From the IMG/VR virus record IMGVR_UViG_3300047550_000285, positions 1 to 24,480 of that record: a stretch of 24,480 bases of DNA. The stretch is one strand, 5' to 3'. The position numbers and the translations under genes are program-made. The DNA comes from a virus. The notes under the pieces are model-generated. The model was not told the origin of the DNA, made no database searches, and saw only the letters and a list, made by a program, of their open reading frames with translations. This document shows positions 14,101 through 22,057 of this stretch, in pieces; the stretch's first letter is position 1, and every line of letters starts with the position of its first letter.

Positions 14101-17100
14101 AGAAATTGAAGACGCCCAGCAACGTGTTGATCTGTTAAATAAAAAGATTAGTCAAGGTCAAGCTGCAGTTGACCCCATCACGTCGGCAATTAATCAGTTG
14201 GTGGCAGGTGTCTTAAACAAAGTCTTATCAAAGACCAAACTTGTATATTTGACAGACGAGCAAATAAAAGCACGGGGTCAAGATCCCAACGAGTTTATTG
14301 GTGAGTACAGTCCTAAAACAGACACTATGTTTATCGGACGTCGTGGTCTTAATGAGACTACGATGCTTCACGAAGCAAGTCACGCGGCTACAGTATTAGT
14401 TCTGTTTAAATATCTTACTGGAAAGCGTAATGAATTGACGCCTGACCAGATGCGCGGCGCTCAACAAATTATCCGCATCTTTAATCAAACTAAAGGTTCC
14501 CTACAAGGCCGCTTCCCTGCTGCATACGCAAACGTGTATGAATTCATAGCTTATGCAACCTCAGTGCCTAAGTTTCAAATGGCATTGCAGAACATGAAAG
14601 TTAAGCGAGAAGTTGTTGAAGTTAAAGAAGGCGACGTAAACGTATACATTGACCCCGTTATCTATACAAACTTTTTCCAGACTCAAGAAGATATTAAAGT
14701 CCAAGAAGAAAAGACTAGCAAAAAAGTCGAAGGTGAAATTACTGTTTGGCAAAAATTTACGCAAGCTATGGCACAAGCTATCGGCTTGACTTACCGATTT
14801 GGTCGGCTGATTCGTAACAAGATTACACCTAAAGAATATTTTGATTCAGTACGCAAACAGTCTGCTAAAGAAGTAGCTGAAGGGTTAGAGTCTGCCGAAG
14901 ACCAAGAGGGTTATCAAAACTTTTTAGAAGACGTATTTGCTGGCACACAGGGCGCACCCGAAAAGGTTACAGTAGACAGAAAACTAATTGACAGACTTGA
15001 AAAAAGTCTGGCCCGTGCCGAAGCTGCCTATACAACGGAGCTTCAGAAAACAAAACGTGTTGAAGAGAAACTTGCCGAACTGCCGATTGACCAGCGTAAT
15101 AAAGATCCTGAGTATCGAGCACAAAAAGATCGAGAGATTGATGCAGCCGAAAAGGTTAAAGACCTTCAAGAAGAATTGTATTCAGCTGGTGGTATTGAGT
15201 ACGCCCCCAAAGAAACTAAGGCTGAACAGCGTAAACGTCTGACAGTATCGGTCGAGCCAGGCTACCTAGGTAATGCGTTTCTTGAGCTAATGGGTGCCTT
15301 CAATGACATTGCAGCTGCTCCACCTGAAGAAGGTATTGCCGGATTCAAAACTGAAGCTCTGCCTATTAAGTCCAAACCTGCTAAGAAAGCCCCTGTTCAA
15401 CAACCTACACTGAAAGAAATTGAAAGTGAACGGGTTAAACGAATGGAAGAAAAAGTTGGGGGAGCGGGAATTACAGCAAAAGCTATTTATAAAATATTTA
15501 AAGAATCACCTAAAGAAGTATGGTTAGATGTAGTTACAAAGTTTCAAAACACTCGCGCTTATCTTTTTGATCAAGAAAAGATATTAAGGAATGCTAAAAA
15601 ATTAAAACCGGCTGGTCCAGAACAAAACAATACAGCAACAGCTGTTACTACTTCTTTAACTATCGGTGATAATATTGAAAAAAGAACATTTAAAAAACTT
15701 GGTCAAGAACTCATGGGGTATCTTGATGAGTTGTCTGAGGCCTACGGAAAAAATGTAAATTGGGTATTGGCAAGACTCCATACCTACGCAATTGTTTTAC
15801 ATGATCCAGAAAGACGGCACGTTAAGTGGTTAATGGAAGCCCCACTAAATACTGTACAAGCAGTTACCGATAGAGAGCGTCTTTTAAAAGAAGTATTAAA
15901 AGTACCACGTCAAGGATTTTATGATCCTAACGCTGACGCTCGTGCTAAAAATATTTGGGCACAACTTGAAACACTAGTAAATAATACTTTAGACAAAAAT
16001 AGTCCGTTTGCTAAAGAAAGCAATAGTAAATACGACACCCTTGGCCCATTTTCACAAGACTACATTGAAAATGTTTTAAAGAAATACTATGACAACGATC
16101 CCAATGTAAAAAATGGTACCGTAGGTAAGTTATTTGATGTACTAAGAAAGATGGATGAGGCTACCCGTAAGCTAAATCAAGAATCTAATTACTACTCAAA
16201 TCCTGTAGCTAATCTTGTCGCAGCTTATGGCTTTAAGAATTATTTTCCGTTTAAAGGAAAAACTCAAGTTGGTCCAAAAGATCACAAGTACGATCCGTTT
16301 TCAAAGAAAGTAAGCGGTGAGCTACAAGAAAAACAAAATGCGTTTGATGGTCGTATTACTGATTCAGATAATCCAATAATTAACTTTCTTGTTGAAGCAT
16401 CAAAAGCATCTCGACGTACTGGTCGACATAGAGCCGGGGTAGAACTATCTATAAAAAATAATATTGACAATTATAAAAAAGGTGAAATTGGATTTAAAGG
16501 CAAATTTGTTGAAAACATTACTTTTGAGCAACAGTTTGATGATAAAGTTAATGAAGAATTAAAAAGAAGTCCTAATAACATATTTGTCAGAAAAACAGAT
16601 GGTTCTATAGATATCTACAAAATCGAAGACGATAAGATTTTAAATGCAATTAAGAAACCGTATCAATCACCACCAGAAGGTAGCATAACAGAGGCTGTAA
16701 ATACTGGTTTTGAGTATTTAAATAAAGTAACAAGCTTAATGGGTCAAGGTCATACTAGATACAACCTTTCATTTGCACCTATCGACTTTATTAGAAATAC
16801 ACTTGGTTATACAGGCATATTTAGCGCAGAGTACGGACCAAAAACAGCCGCAAAGTTAATCAATGCAATTGCTACAAGCGTAGTAATGGAAAATGGTTTT
16901 GCAAAAACTGTAAACTATTCAATTGCGTTTGCTAATGGTAACGACGCTAAATTAAAAGCACTAGCAGCTAAAGACCCGTACTATAAAGATATGGATCGCT
17001 ATTACGAAGGCGGTAGAGTAGCTTACATACAAGCATTAAACTATGACGATACTCTAAAAGATATTGCAAGATCTGTAGACAAAAGTGGTTTAATTAAAAC

Positions 17101-18598
17101 TAAAGAACAAGTAGATAAGTTTTTTGACGCTTATTTAGATATGTTTGAGTTAACTACTCGCATCGCTGCATATCGAGTGCTACGTGACTATCTTATATCT
17201 GAGGGAAAAATGTCTTCGGCAGACGCAGAAACCGAAGCAAAAGGTATAGTTAAAAACTTAGCGAACTTCGAACTATCAGGTGAGTGGGGTAGACAATTAG
17301 GTGCTTTCTATATGTTTTACCGACCAACCGCTACAGGTGCGGTCAGAAATATTGAGGCATTTGCTCCCGCTTTTGACTGGAAGCCTAAAGATTCTTTACC
17401 GGGCAAAGCTGGTGAACGGTACAAAAAAATGCGATACATAAAAGCCATGCGGAAACAAGATCGCTATGGCAAATTAAGTGTTGATGCTTTAAATAAAATG
17501 TACGAAAAATATGATAAGCAACGCAAAAACGCCAGAATAACATTGACAGCTGCAGCTGCAGTAGGGTTTATAACTTATTCGTTAGCTTTTGCTGGCGCTG
17601 ATGAAGATGATGAAGGACGTAATAAAACATTAACAGATGACACTGCGCGTTGGGTGCGAACTGCTCGGTTTAACACCGGCATGAAATGGAATGGTAAAGA
17701 TTTAGTTATACAAATTCCTTGGGGGTTTGGTATAGGAGCCTTCCTGTCCATGGGAGCTCAAACAGCTGCTTTATGGCATGGTGCTCAATCGTTCGGAAAA
17801 TACATAAAGAATGTTTTTGATGCGGCTATGGAATCTTTTATGCCTGTCCAAGTATCAAAAGTAGATCTTTCTGAACACCCCGGACTCATGATTATAGATA
17901 CTATAGCACCAAGCGTACTAAAACCTCAGATACAACTAGTCGCAAATACAGACACGTTTGGTAGAGATATTTATCCAGATGACAGAAGCAAAATAGCTGC
18001 GCCTTTTACTGCAAATGATAGCGTTCCAGAAATGTATAAAGATGCAGCAATATTTATGTACGATACATTTGGCATAAAAACATCTCCAAATGTTCTGTAT
18101 TTTCTTGTAAATAACTATATAGATGCTGTAGGAAGAGTATCCTCGACTGTTTATAACTGGATAGGTGTGGCGTCAGAAGGTAAGAGATTTGATATCAAGA
18201 CAGACACTTTGTTTTTTGATGGGTTCTTTAAAACAACATCTAACTATGATTCGCGTCAATTTACTAGTGTAGAAAAACAAATCAAAGAAATAGAACGTGA
18301 TTACAATGCTGCGGCTACAAATGATAGAAGATTAATAAGGTATACAGCAGAAAACCCTTACCATAAAGATATTATTGATTACTACAATAAATTTGTAGCA
18401 GGTGAACTGAAAAAAATTAGAAGTGAACTAAAAGATATACGAACTGATGAACAATTAACTCAAAAAGAAAGAGAACAGCGAATTGCTTTACTTAATAAAC
18501 AACAAGACATATTAAAGTCATCGTTTGTTTCTCTTATGAACAATCCATTGTGGAAAATTAAACCTGAAGAACCAATGATTGAGCCAAGCAAACGCTAA
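11186..18598 (+). CDS. Giant polyvalent internal virion protein with zincin metallopeptidase motif
   Basis: 2470 residues, ATG 11186 behind AAAGGA. The motif DFSAELFGT occurs twice at the start (residues 4-12 and 25-33). In order follow: an Ala/Gly-rich hydrophobic helical part (about 170-330), charged helices, a Pro/Gly linker (about 534-580), helical regions, a coiled coil (about 912-1000), a zincin region with H1062-E-A-S-H1066 just after DTMFIGRR, a second coiled coil (about 1268-1335), and a large C-terminal part (about 1840-2200) resembling large polyvalent protein domain LPD38 (FAPIDFIRNTLGYTGIF). The last contains a hydrophobic helix at 2118-2137. Such proteins are packaged and ejected with DNA, in the position of T7 gp16. 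The HExxH motif suggests a peptidase acting on envelope or host targets; no lytic transglycosylase motif is visible. Its stop overlaps the convergent gene. Confidence 0.8.
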   Translation: MARDFSAELFGTSKNEEQRNLVGKDFSAELFGTEKSITPTKPLAATTSAPEPSGEEGFFGRNYRYLTDALASGFEGVRSNVKGEVMATTGAIINDIERKYGAGAANAPEDVRSRYETAVKEFAQAKSERDQINQQRVEREKVSPLRPETARLKAAMGSDVGFMESASEAGKAILSNPVGVIADLGVQSLPASMYSAVVALTSYFTTRSLTVGAVSGGTASMISEFGNEYVERREKGESHEEAWKNAQIKTGVIGVLDGVSMGTAGKAAGKVVDALTKQKALGTAVKEAGKETARQAGLGAAGEALGSLAVGEIPNPAQVMAEAVGEAFTGPVEVAGTYRSMASDIDKNRINEAAYNKAFEEYEADFLAKKKAEVEAKTEVDAEEKVDRLKDADPALIDEVKKYIEQAETAPLDTEANITKNLRNYALRLNLDPKKSKTKSRLISYINKAIEEHEGPKPPTPEKLQEVSSYLQGLNTGTATETGGSLFKKLNQLAGRSSGIGVTLEEGKKRNTENLLDALSKATGVDLGSYYQRIGAGAQVPSGPAGVGTAAGVTPPGQPDVGTAGPPTGTPPSGAGVSDSALVDELKNIWGSKDGLPIGLGGYTARDKKLIEGVNRAKQAGILNQVPAEIVEYVDRISQGRARRYQMQEDGTVVETATGPGKTLYLDETGAMSADEEVDAIKDFYNRLAEPFKKVREEGKEGARAGIPTNWNELTLDERQLFLDSLGREQAGVTPLRQRFAEAFDKLAQYKRTKAQYAKQAGIRYDSRMDALASYEIDREAESYARGVEFPAWNDLTKDQQTAYLGQVPMTAGAVAGVRGEESKAGFDAVAKLLPKREEAAATDEAYVRAQQEIEEEELGLKTPLPEDIQDDVKAGRLGSVLSYLSDFARGVSKGVTTPTAGIGEQRGTVSAEQLDQATRELVDAEQELREMQQLYVDQAEDRSRLETALETAKGKDATTLRNQLDDLVSDQEIEDAQQRVDLLNKKISQGQAAVDPITSAINQLVAGVLNKVLSKTKLVYLTDEQIKARGQDPNEFIGEYSPKTDTMFIGRRGLNETTMLHEASHAATVLVLFKYLTGKRNELTPDQMRGAQQIIRIFNQTKGSLQGRFPAAYANVYEFIAYATSVPKFQMALQNMKVKREVVEVKEGDVNVYIDPVIYTNFFQTQEDIKVQEEKTSKKVEGEITVWQKFTQAMAQAIGLTYRFGRLIRNKITPKEYFDSVRKQSAKEVAEGLESAEDQEGYQNFLEDVFAGTQGAPEKVTVDRKLIDRLEKSLARAEAAYTTELQKTKRVEEKLAELPIDQRNKDPEYRAQKDREIDAAEKVKDLQEELYSAGGIEYAPKETKAEQRKRLTVSVEPGYLGNAFLELMGAFNDIAAAPPEEGIAGFKTEALPIKSKPAKKAPVQQPTLKEIESERVKRMEEKVGGAGITAKAIYKIFKESPKEVWLDVVTKFQNTRAYLFDQEKILRNAKKLKPAGPEQNNTATAVTTSLTIGDNIEKRTFKKLGQELMGYLDELSEAYGKNVNWVLARLHTYAIVLHDPERRHVKWLMEAPLNTVQAVTDRERLLKEVLKVPRQGFYDPNADARAKNIWAQLETLVNNTLDKNSPFAKESNSKYDTLGPFSQDYIENVLKKYYDNDPNVKNGTVGKLFDVLRKMDEATRKLNQESNYYSNPVANLVAAYGFKNYFPFKGKTQVGPKDHKYDPFSKKVSGELQEKQNAFDGRITDSDNPIINFLVEASKASRRTGRHRAGVELSIKNNIDNYKKGEIGFKGKFVENITFEQQFDDKVNEELKRSPNNIFVRKTDGSIDIYKIEDDKILNAIKKPYQSPPEGSITEAVNTGFEYLNKVTSLMGQGHTRYNLSFAPIDFIRNTLGYTGIFSAEYGPKTAAKLINAIATSVVMENGFAKTVNYSIAFANGNDAKLKALAAKDPYYKDMDRYYEGGRVAYIQALNYDDTLKDIARSVDKSGLIKTKEQVDKFFDAYLDMFELTTRIAAYRVLRDYLISEGKMSSADAETEAKGIVKNLANFELSGEWGRQLGAFYMFYRPTATGAVRNIEAFAPAFDWKPKDSLPGKAGERYKKMRYIKAMRKQDRYGKLSVDALNKMYEKYDKQRKNARITLTAAAAVGFITYSLAFAGADEDDEGRNKTLTDDTARWVRTARFNTGMKWNGKDLVIQIPWGFGIGAFLSMGAQTAALWHGAQSFGKYIKNVFDAAMESFMPVQVSKVDLSEHPGLMIIDTIAPSVLKPQIQLVANTDTFGRDIYPDDRSKIAAPFTANDSVPEMYKDAAIFMYDTFGIKTSPNVLYFLVNNYIDAVGRVSSTVYNWIGVASEGKRFDIKTDTLFFDGFFKTTSNYDSRQFTSVEKQIKEIERDYNAAATNDRRLIRYTAENPYHKDIIDYYNKFVAGELKKIRSELKDIRTDEQLTQKEREQRIALLNKQQDILKSSFVSLMNNPLWKIKPEEPMIEPSKR
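11195..11284 (+). repeat. Tandem DFSAELFGT motif at the start of the giant protein
   Basis: The nine-residue motif is encoded twice, 21 codons apart, with several synonymous differences between the DNA copies (for example gcggaattatttggc against gcagagttgtttggt), so the peptide rather than the DNA is conserved. Confidence 0.65.
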
Positions 18599-18810
18599 CT
18601 AATACGCCAAGCTCGGACACCTAGTACGCCTTCATCAACCATCGTATAACACTTCACCTGAACTTCGGCACGTTTAGCGGTAGTGTCTATGATGTAATGC
18701 ATGTACGCCGGACGTAATGTCGGTACAAAGAAACTTTCCCCTACCTGCATCCACTGGTAGGGGAATATCCACTCAGGCTCTTCAAAGTCCGTTATCTTAT
18801 CCGGGTCCAT
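18595..18810 (-). CDS. Small conserved-looking phage protein, unknown function
   Basis: 71 residues, last gene of the - strand operon. ATG (18810-18808) lies inside the primase-helicase end, overlapping it by 14 bases in another frame, and no ribosome site is visible, so it probably depends on coupled translation. The composition is that of a folded beta protein (FPYQWMQVGESFFVPTLRP, YIIDTTAKRAEVQVKCY, VRAWRI) with a motif WMQVGESFFVPT that I recall from small phage proteins of unknown role. There is no membrane segment or catalytic motif. Its TAG stop overlaps the stop of the giant late gene on the other strand by 4 bases. Candidate roles such as a small DNA-binding or replication accessory factor follow only from operon position. 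Confidence 0.7.
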   Translation of the reverse strand: MDPDKITDFEEPEWIFPYQWMQVGESFFVPTLRPAYMHYIIDTTAKRAEVQVKCYTMVDEGVLGVRAWRIS

Positions 18811-21688
18811 CTATATCTACTACGTCGGAAACGTCAAGTTTGAACTTGTAGGCCCGTAGATTGAATGAACCCACAGCGTCTTTCCAGCCTGTAGCCATGC
18901 GCTTTTTGTCTGTTGCCTCATCCGTGTACAGCACGTTAGCTTTGGTCAAGGCGGTTTCCATCTGTGAAATATTAATGTTCTTAGCCTTCAAGAACTCCTT
19001 GAAGGGTTTCTTAACTATGTAAGTGAACCCTGTGTCTACCTCACAACGGATGTCTAGCTTGCCTGACCTAGGTTCAATCGACACCTTGCCATCATTTATT
19101 GCTAGTAAAGAATTAAGGTTCTGGGTTACGTACTCGGACACTAATTCTTCGTAGTCAAGCTCAGACTTCTTACGAGCTTTATGGATGGCAAACATCTCTT
19201 GCAAAATAACTTTGTAGACGCGCTCAATATCCATAGTAATTACGTCTGCCCGAGTCGCTATTTCAGCTGACGCAAAGACTGCAGCGATACCACTGTTCCA
19301 AAATGTGTAGTCCGTATCGTTACTGAATTCGGTTAAAAGCCGACTGTGCCATCTAGAAACAGTACGCATCACTTCCGGCAAGCCAAGTCTATAGCAGGCT
19401 TCAATAAACATCAGACCGGCATGTCCGTAGTTAGTATTAAACGGATTAAAGATACGGGTGCCAACTTCATCGTCCATCTTGCCCAACGGCTTAAACATAT
19501 CCAGTTCAAATAGGCGTCTTAACTCACCACCCGGATCGTCTTTGAATGCATAAATTTTCTGAACTATTGACTGGTTTGTGGTCATCAAGACTATGTTTCT
19601 TGCGCCCTCAGATGTCTTGCGCTCCACGTTGTATGAACTTTGAAGCCTCAATTTACCCTTGGTGTTCATGGGCAGGGTGTATGCCATCTTAGATGCCAAG
19701 GCCGGAGAAGCATTAGACGCTTCATCTAATCCAAGTAGTAAACTATTTAAAGTAGACTGCCGCTGGTGAAGTGCTTGTGGTGTGGCACCTTCCTCTGTGG
19801 TTATCTTCTGATCCACCGGACTGCCGAACACGCTCAGTCCTGCATGTAGCGCGGCTGTTTTACCTGCCCCTTTTTCCCCGCAAAGGCTGACTACTAATCC
19901 GGTAGCGGGGGTAAACTTTATTAAGGGCGATCCGAACCCAGTCAACATGGCAAATGCATGGAACTCAAAACCCGGCTGGTTTAGCATGTCAGCACTTTCT
20001 CGCCAAGTTTCGTAGGTGCCGGACGTTTTGAGCAGGTCTGCTACGTTCCTAGTCATGGGAGATACAGGACAGTCAAATACGCCATTCGGCGTTATTTCTC
20101 TTGACCCGACCACGAAAGAGCCGTTTTCCGGTGGGCTAGTCCAACCCATCTGCATCCGCATGTCTTCGGCCTTTTTAACATTTAGTAAGTATTGAGCCCA
20201 TTTCACGAGATAGTCCCTAAAGATGTCAAAGTATTTGGGAGAAACAAACACACCGTTTTTAAACAAGAAGTCTTTAAACTTGTCTGTAGCACAGACGACA
20301 CTCATGGGCAAAATAAACTCCCTGTATGCATCCATCGGCAAGAACAGACGCATATGAAGTGCCTCTCCATCGTTCGGACTGTACAGACGCTTAATTGGTA
20401 CAAAGTCATAATTGAGTAATGGGAACGGCGGCTCTTGACTCATAGAGCCATCTTTCCTTGGTTTGCCTGCTGGTTGGTAATAAACTCCACCACTCACAGG
20501 GCGAATAAACGGAAACAAAGCGTCCGGAAACGTCAAGTATTCTTTCGGGTATTTAGCCTGTACAGGTTGGTTTTGCGTTGAGGTTGTATCGCTGCTATCC
20601 CCAGTTGGTGCATCGTCAGCCCTCGGCTGCGCGATTCGTAGTCGTTTTCCAATGTGGGTAGGGGAAGGGATCTTACCCCTGAATTGGCATCCCTCACACC
20701 CGCCGGGGTTCTCTCCTTCGAATTTCTCACAGGTGTATGCCCACTTGGCTTGTAGACAGTCGTTGGCTTTCTTTTCGGTTTCTGTTGCGCTGTAACCGGG
20801 ATAGGCCTCTGACATTCTATGTATGGCAGTAGCGCCATCAACACACCGGATGGCGACAGATAGTCCAGCCTTCCACATTGGCTCCGGACAAGTAGCGGCG
20901 TTTTGAAGAATCCATTTGATTTGATTACATCCTCGTCCTTCAAGGGATTCAATTGCAATTGTTTCAAAGACGTATTCATAATTATCTAACCCCAACATTT
21001 TTCGGGTTTCATCGTCTACCCCACGCTTAACTTGGCTCAAGTCAAACACAGATTCTTGGGGAGACTGTGTGATGTTTTCGCTAAACAGCGGGACTATTTC
21101 TTCTAGATCAAACTCTTTTATTTCGTTTATTAGAGTTACCTCTAACGGATCTTCACCCGACTTGACGTTGTAGTTAAGCGTGTACGGGACACGTAACACC
21201 CTAGCGGGGTCGGCTGGAACCGCCGGATCAATAATCAGCCCACGATCAATGCATAACTGCTTGAATTGTTTAGCGTACGGTAACCATTCGGACGTTTCAA
21301 GTTCTTTTTTAAGAATCCAATACACATGGAGACCGTTACCAGAGTCGATGATGGTCGGCTCGGGCAGTCCGGTTTCAGACAGAAACTTATCTAATCCAAC
21401 AAAAGCAGCTTCTTTTGTTTCATAACTATTTTTCTGCTTGCCTACATCAAGGTCCAGGTAAAAACTCTTGATGAAAATACTGTCTACAGCCTTCCGTGAT
21501 AATCCTTCAAACGTAGATAAAGCAAAATAAATGTTGGTGGGTGGCTCTTTTTTAAAGTTTTCTATAAGCCTGTACAAACCCTCTAAGTCTTCTGCGTACT
21601 TTTGCCTAACATCCGTCTTGTTTTTAATTCCATTGACTACGTAAGTACCATTTGACGGTAAGACTGTCTCAAGAAATGTTTTATACAT
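18797..21688 (-). CDS. Primase-polymerase / SF3-like (DUF927-type) helicase fusion
   Basis: 963 residues; priming and unwinding enzyme for phage replication. The N-terminal archaeo-eukaryotic-type primase domain (about 1-200) shows YLDLD with D79 and D81 as metal ligands, SGNGLH with H121 as the nucleotide-binding motif, and D154 plus R163/R166 in DPARVLRVPYT. Residues about 310-333 hold a Cys cluster C-x8-C-x10-C-x2-C followed by FRGKIPSP, likely zinc binding or a primase C-terminal element. The helicase domain has Walker A GEKGAGKT (about 602-610), Walker B LLLGLDEAS (about 645-653), MTTNQS (sensor-like) and a GGELRRLFELD arginine region. ATG 21688 is the first possible start (in-frame TAA just upstream) and has no Shine-Dalgarno match. 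The order resembles RepB/prim-pol-helicase fusions of plasmids and phages. Confidence 0.9.
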   Translation of the reverse strand: MYKTFLETVLPSNGTYVVNGIKNKTDVRQKYAEDLEGLYRLIENFKKEPPTNIYFALSTFEGLSRKAVDSIFIKSFYLDLDVGKQKNSYETKEAAFVGLDKFLSETGLPEPTIIDSGNGLHVYWILKKELETSEWLPYAKQFKQLCIDRGLIIDPAVPADPARVLRVPYTLNYNVKSGEDPLEVTLINEIKEFDLEEIVPLFSENITQSPQESVFDLSQVKRGVDDETRKMLGLDNYEYVFETIAIESLEGRGCNQIKWILQNAATCPEPMWKAGLSVAIRCVDGATAIHRMSEAYPGYSATETEKKANDCLQAKWAYTCEKFEGENPGGCEGCQFRGKIPSPTHIGKRLRIAQPRADDAPTGDSSDTTSTQNQPVQAKYPKEYLTFPDALFPFIRPVSGGVYYQPAGKPRKDGSMSQEPPFPLLNYDFVPIKRLYSPNDGEALHMRLFLPMDAYREFILPMSVVCATDKFKDFLFKNGVFVSPKYFDIFRDYLVKWAQYLLNVKKAEDMRMQMGWTSPPENGSFVVGSREITPNGVFDCPVSPMTRNVADLLKTSGTYETWRESADMLNQPGFEFHAFAMLTGFGSPLIKFTPATGLVVSLCGEKGAGKTAALHAGLSVFGSPVDQKITTEEGATPQALHQRQSTLNSLLLGLDEASNASPALASKMAYTLPMNTKGKLRLQSSYNVERKTSEGARNIVLMTTNQSIVQKIYAFKDDPGGELRRLFELDMFKPLGKMDDEVGTRIFNPFNTNYGHAGLMFIEACYRLGLPEVMRTVSRWHSRLLTEFSNDTDYTFWNSGIAAVFASAEIATRADVITMDIERVYKVILQEMFAIHKARKKSELDYEELVSEYVTQNLNSLLAINDGKVSIEPRSGKLDIRCEVDTGFTYIVKKPFKEFLKAKNINISQMETALTKANVLYTDEATDKKRMATGWKDAVGSFNLRAYKFKLDVSDVVDIDGPG

Positions 21689-21705
21689 ATTTTAGAGACA
21701 ATAAA

Positions 21706-21725
21706 GGCGTGCCACCAGACACGCC
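21706..21725 (-). terminator. Intergenic hairpin between HTH gene and primase gene
   Basis: A perfect 6-bp stem GGCGTG / CACGCC encloses an 8-base loop. On the - strand it is followed by TTTATTGTC, a poor U-tract, then 12 bases and the primase ATG. It could be a weak terminator, attenuator or RNA-stability element, because the downstream gene is transcribed in the same direction with no room for a promoter. A second small stem (CCGC-TTAT-GCGG, 21735-21746) spans the stop codon of the HTH gene. Confidence 0.4.
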
Positions 21726-21738
21726 GGTTACAATCCGC

Positions 21739-22056
21739 TTATGCGGGCTCGGTTTTTAACAGCTCGTTTACGTAGGCTCTTGCCGACTTGAAGTCTGCCA
21801 AGGGCAATACACCCTTGGCAGTATCTTCTTCAATGATTCTAAGAAGCGCATGAATTAGTTCTACACGCCCGGAACGTATAGGGCCCCCACGAAACCATGT
21901 ATGAACAGTCATTCGTGAGACTCCAAGTATCTTGGCAACCGACTTCATCGGGATATTTGCCTTGACACAGGCTTTAGCTAATACAACTCCAAGGTTGTCT
22001 TTCATATCAACCTTGTTTAAAAGCCCAACGTATTCAGGACTGTAAGACTTCGGCAT
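21739..22056 (-). CDS. Helix-turn-helix DNA-binding protein
   Basis: 105 residues from ATG 22056, one base after the stop of the upstream 277-residue gene. A GTG start 51 bases farther upstream would add a basic stretch overlapping that gene and is less likely. A lambda-repressor-like HTH lies in the middle: VVLAKACVKANIPMKSVAKI-LGVSRMTVHTWFRG, with the turn at GV and recognition helix RMTVHTWFRGG. The following LIHALLRIIEEDTAKGVLPL is a helical support. The small size and single domain fit a phage transcription regulator or a DNA-binding accessory factor for origin use. Sitting between a putative DNA-binding protein and the primase-helicase, it may regulate its own operon or help replication initiation. 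No operator could be identified. Confidence 0.8.
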   Translation of the reverse strand: MPKSYSPEYVGLLNKVDMKDNLGVVLAKACVKANIPMKSVAKILGVSRMTVHTWFRGGPIRSGRVELIHALLRIIEEDTAKGVLPLADFKSARAYVNELLKTEPA

Positions 22057-22057
22057 G

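Noticed and set aside
20533-20979. 148-residue open frame on the - strand inside the primase gene
   Set aside because: It lies in another frame of a well-supported gene, has no family-like motif and no ribosome site.
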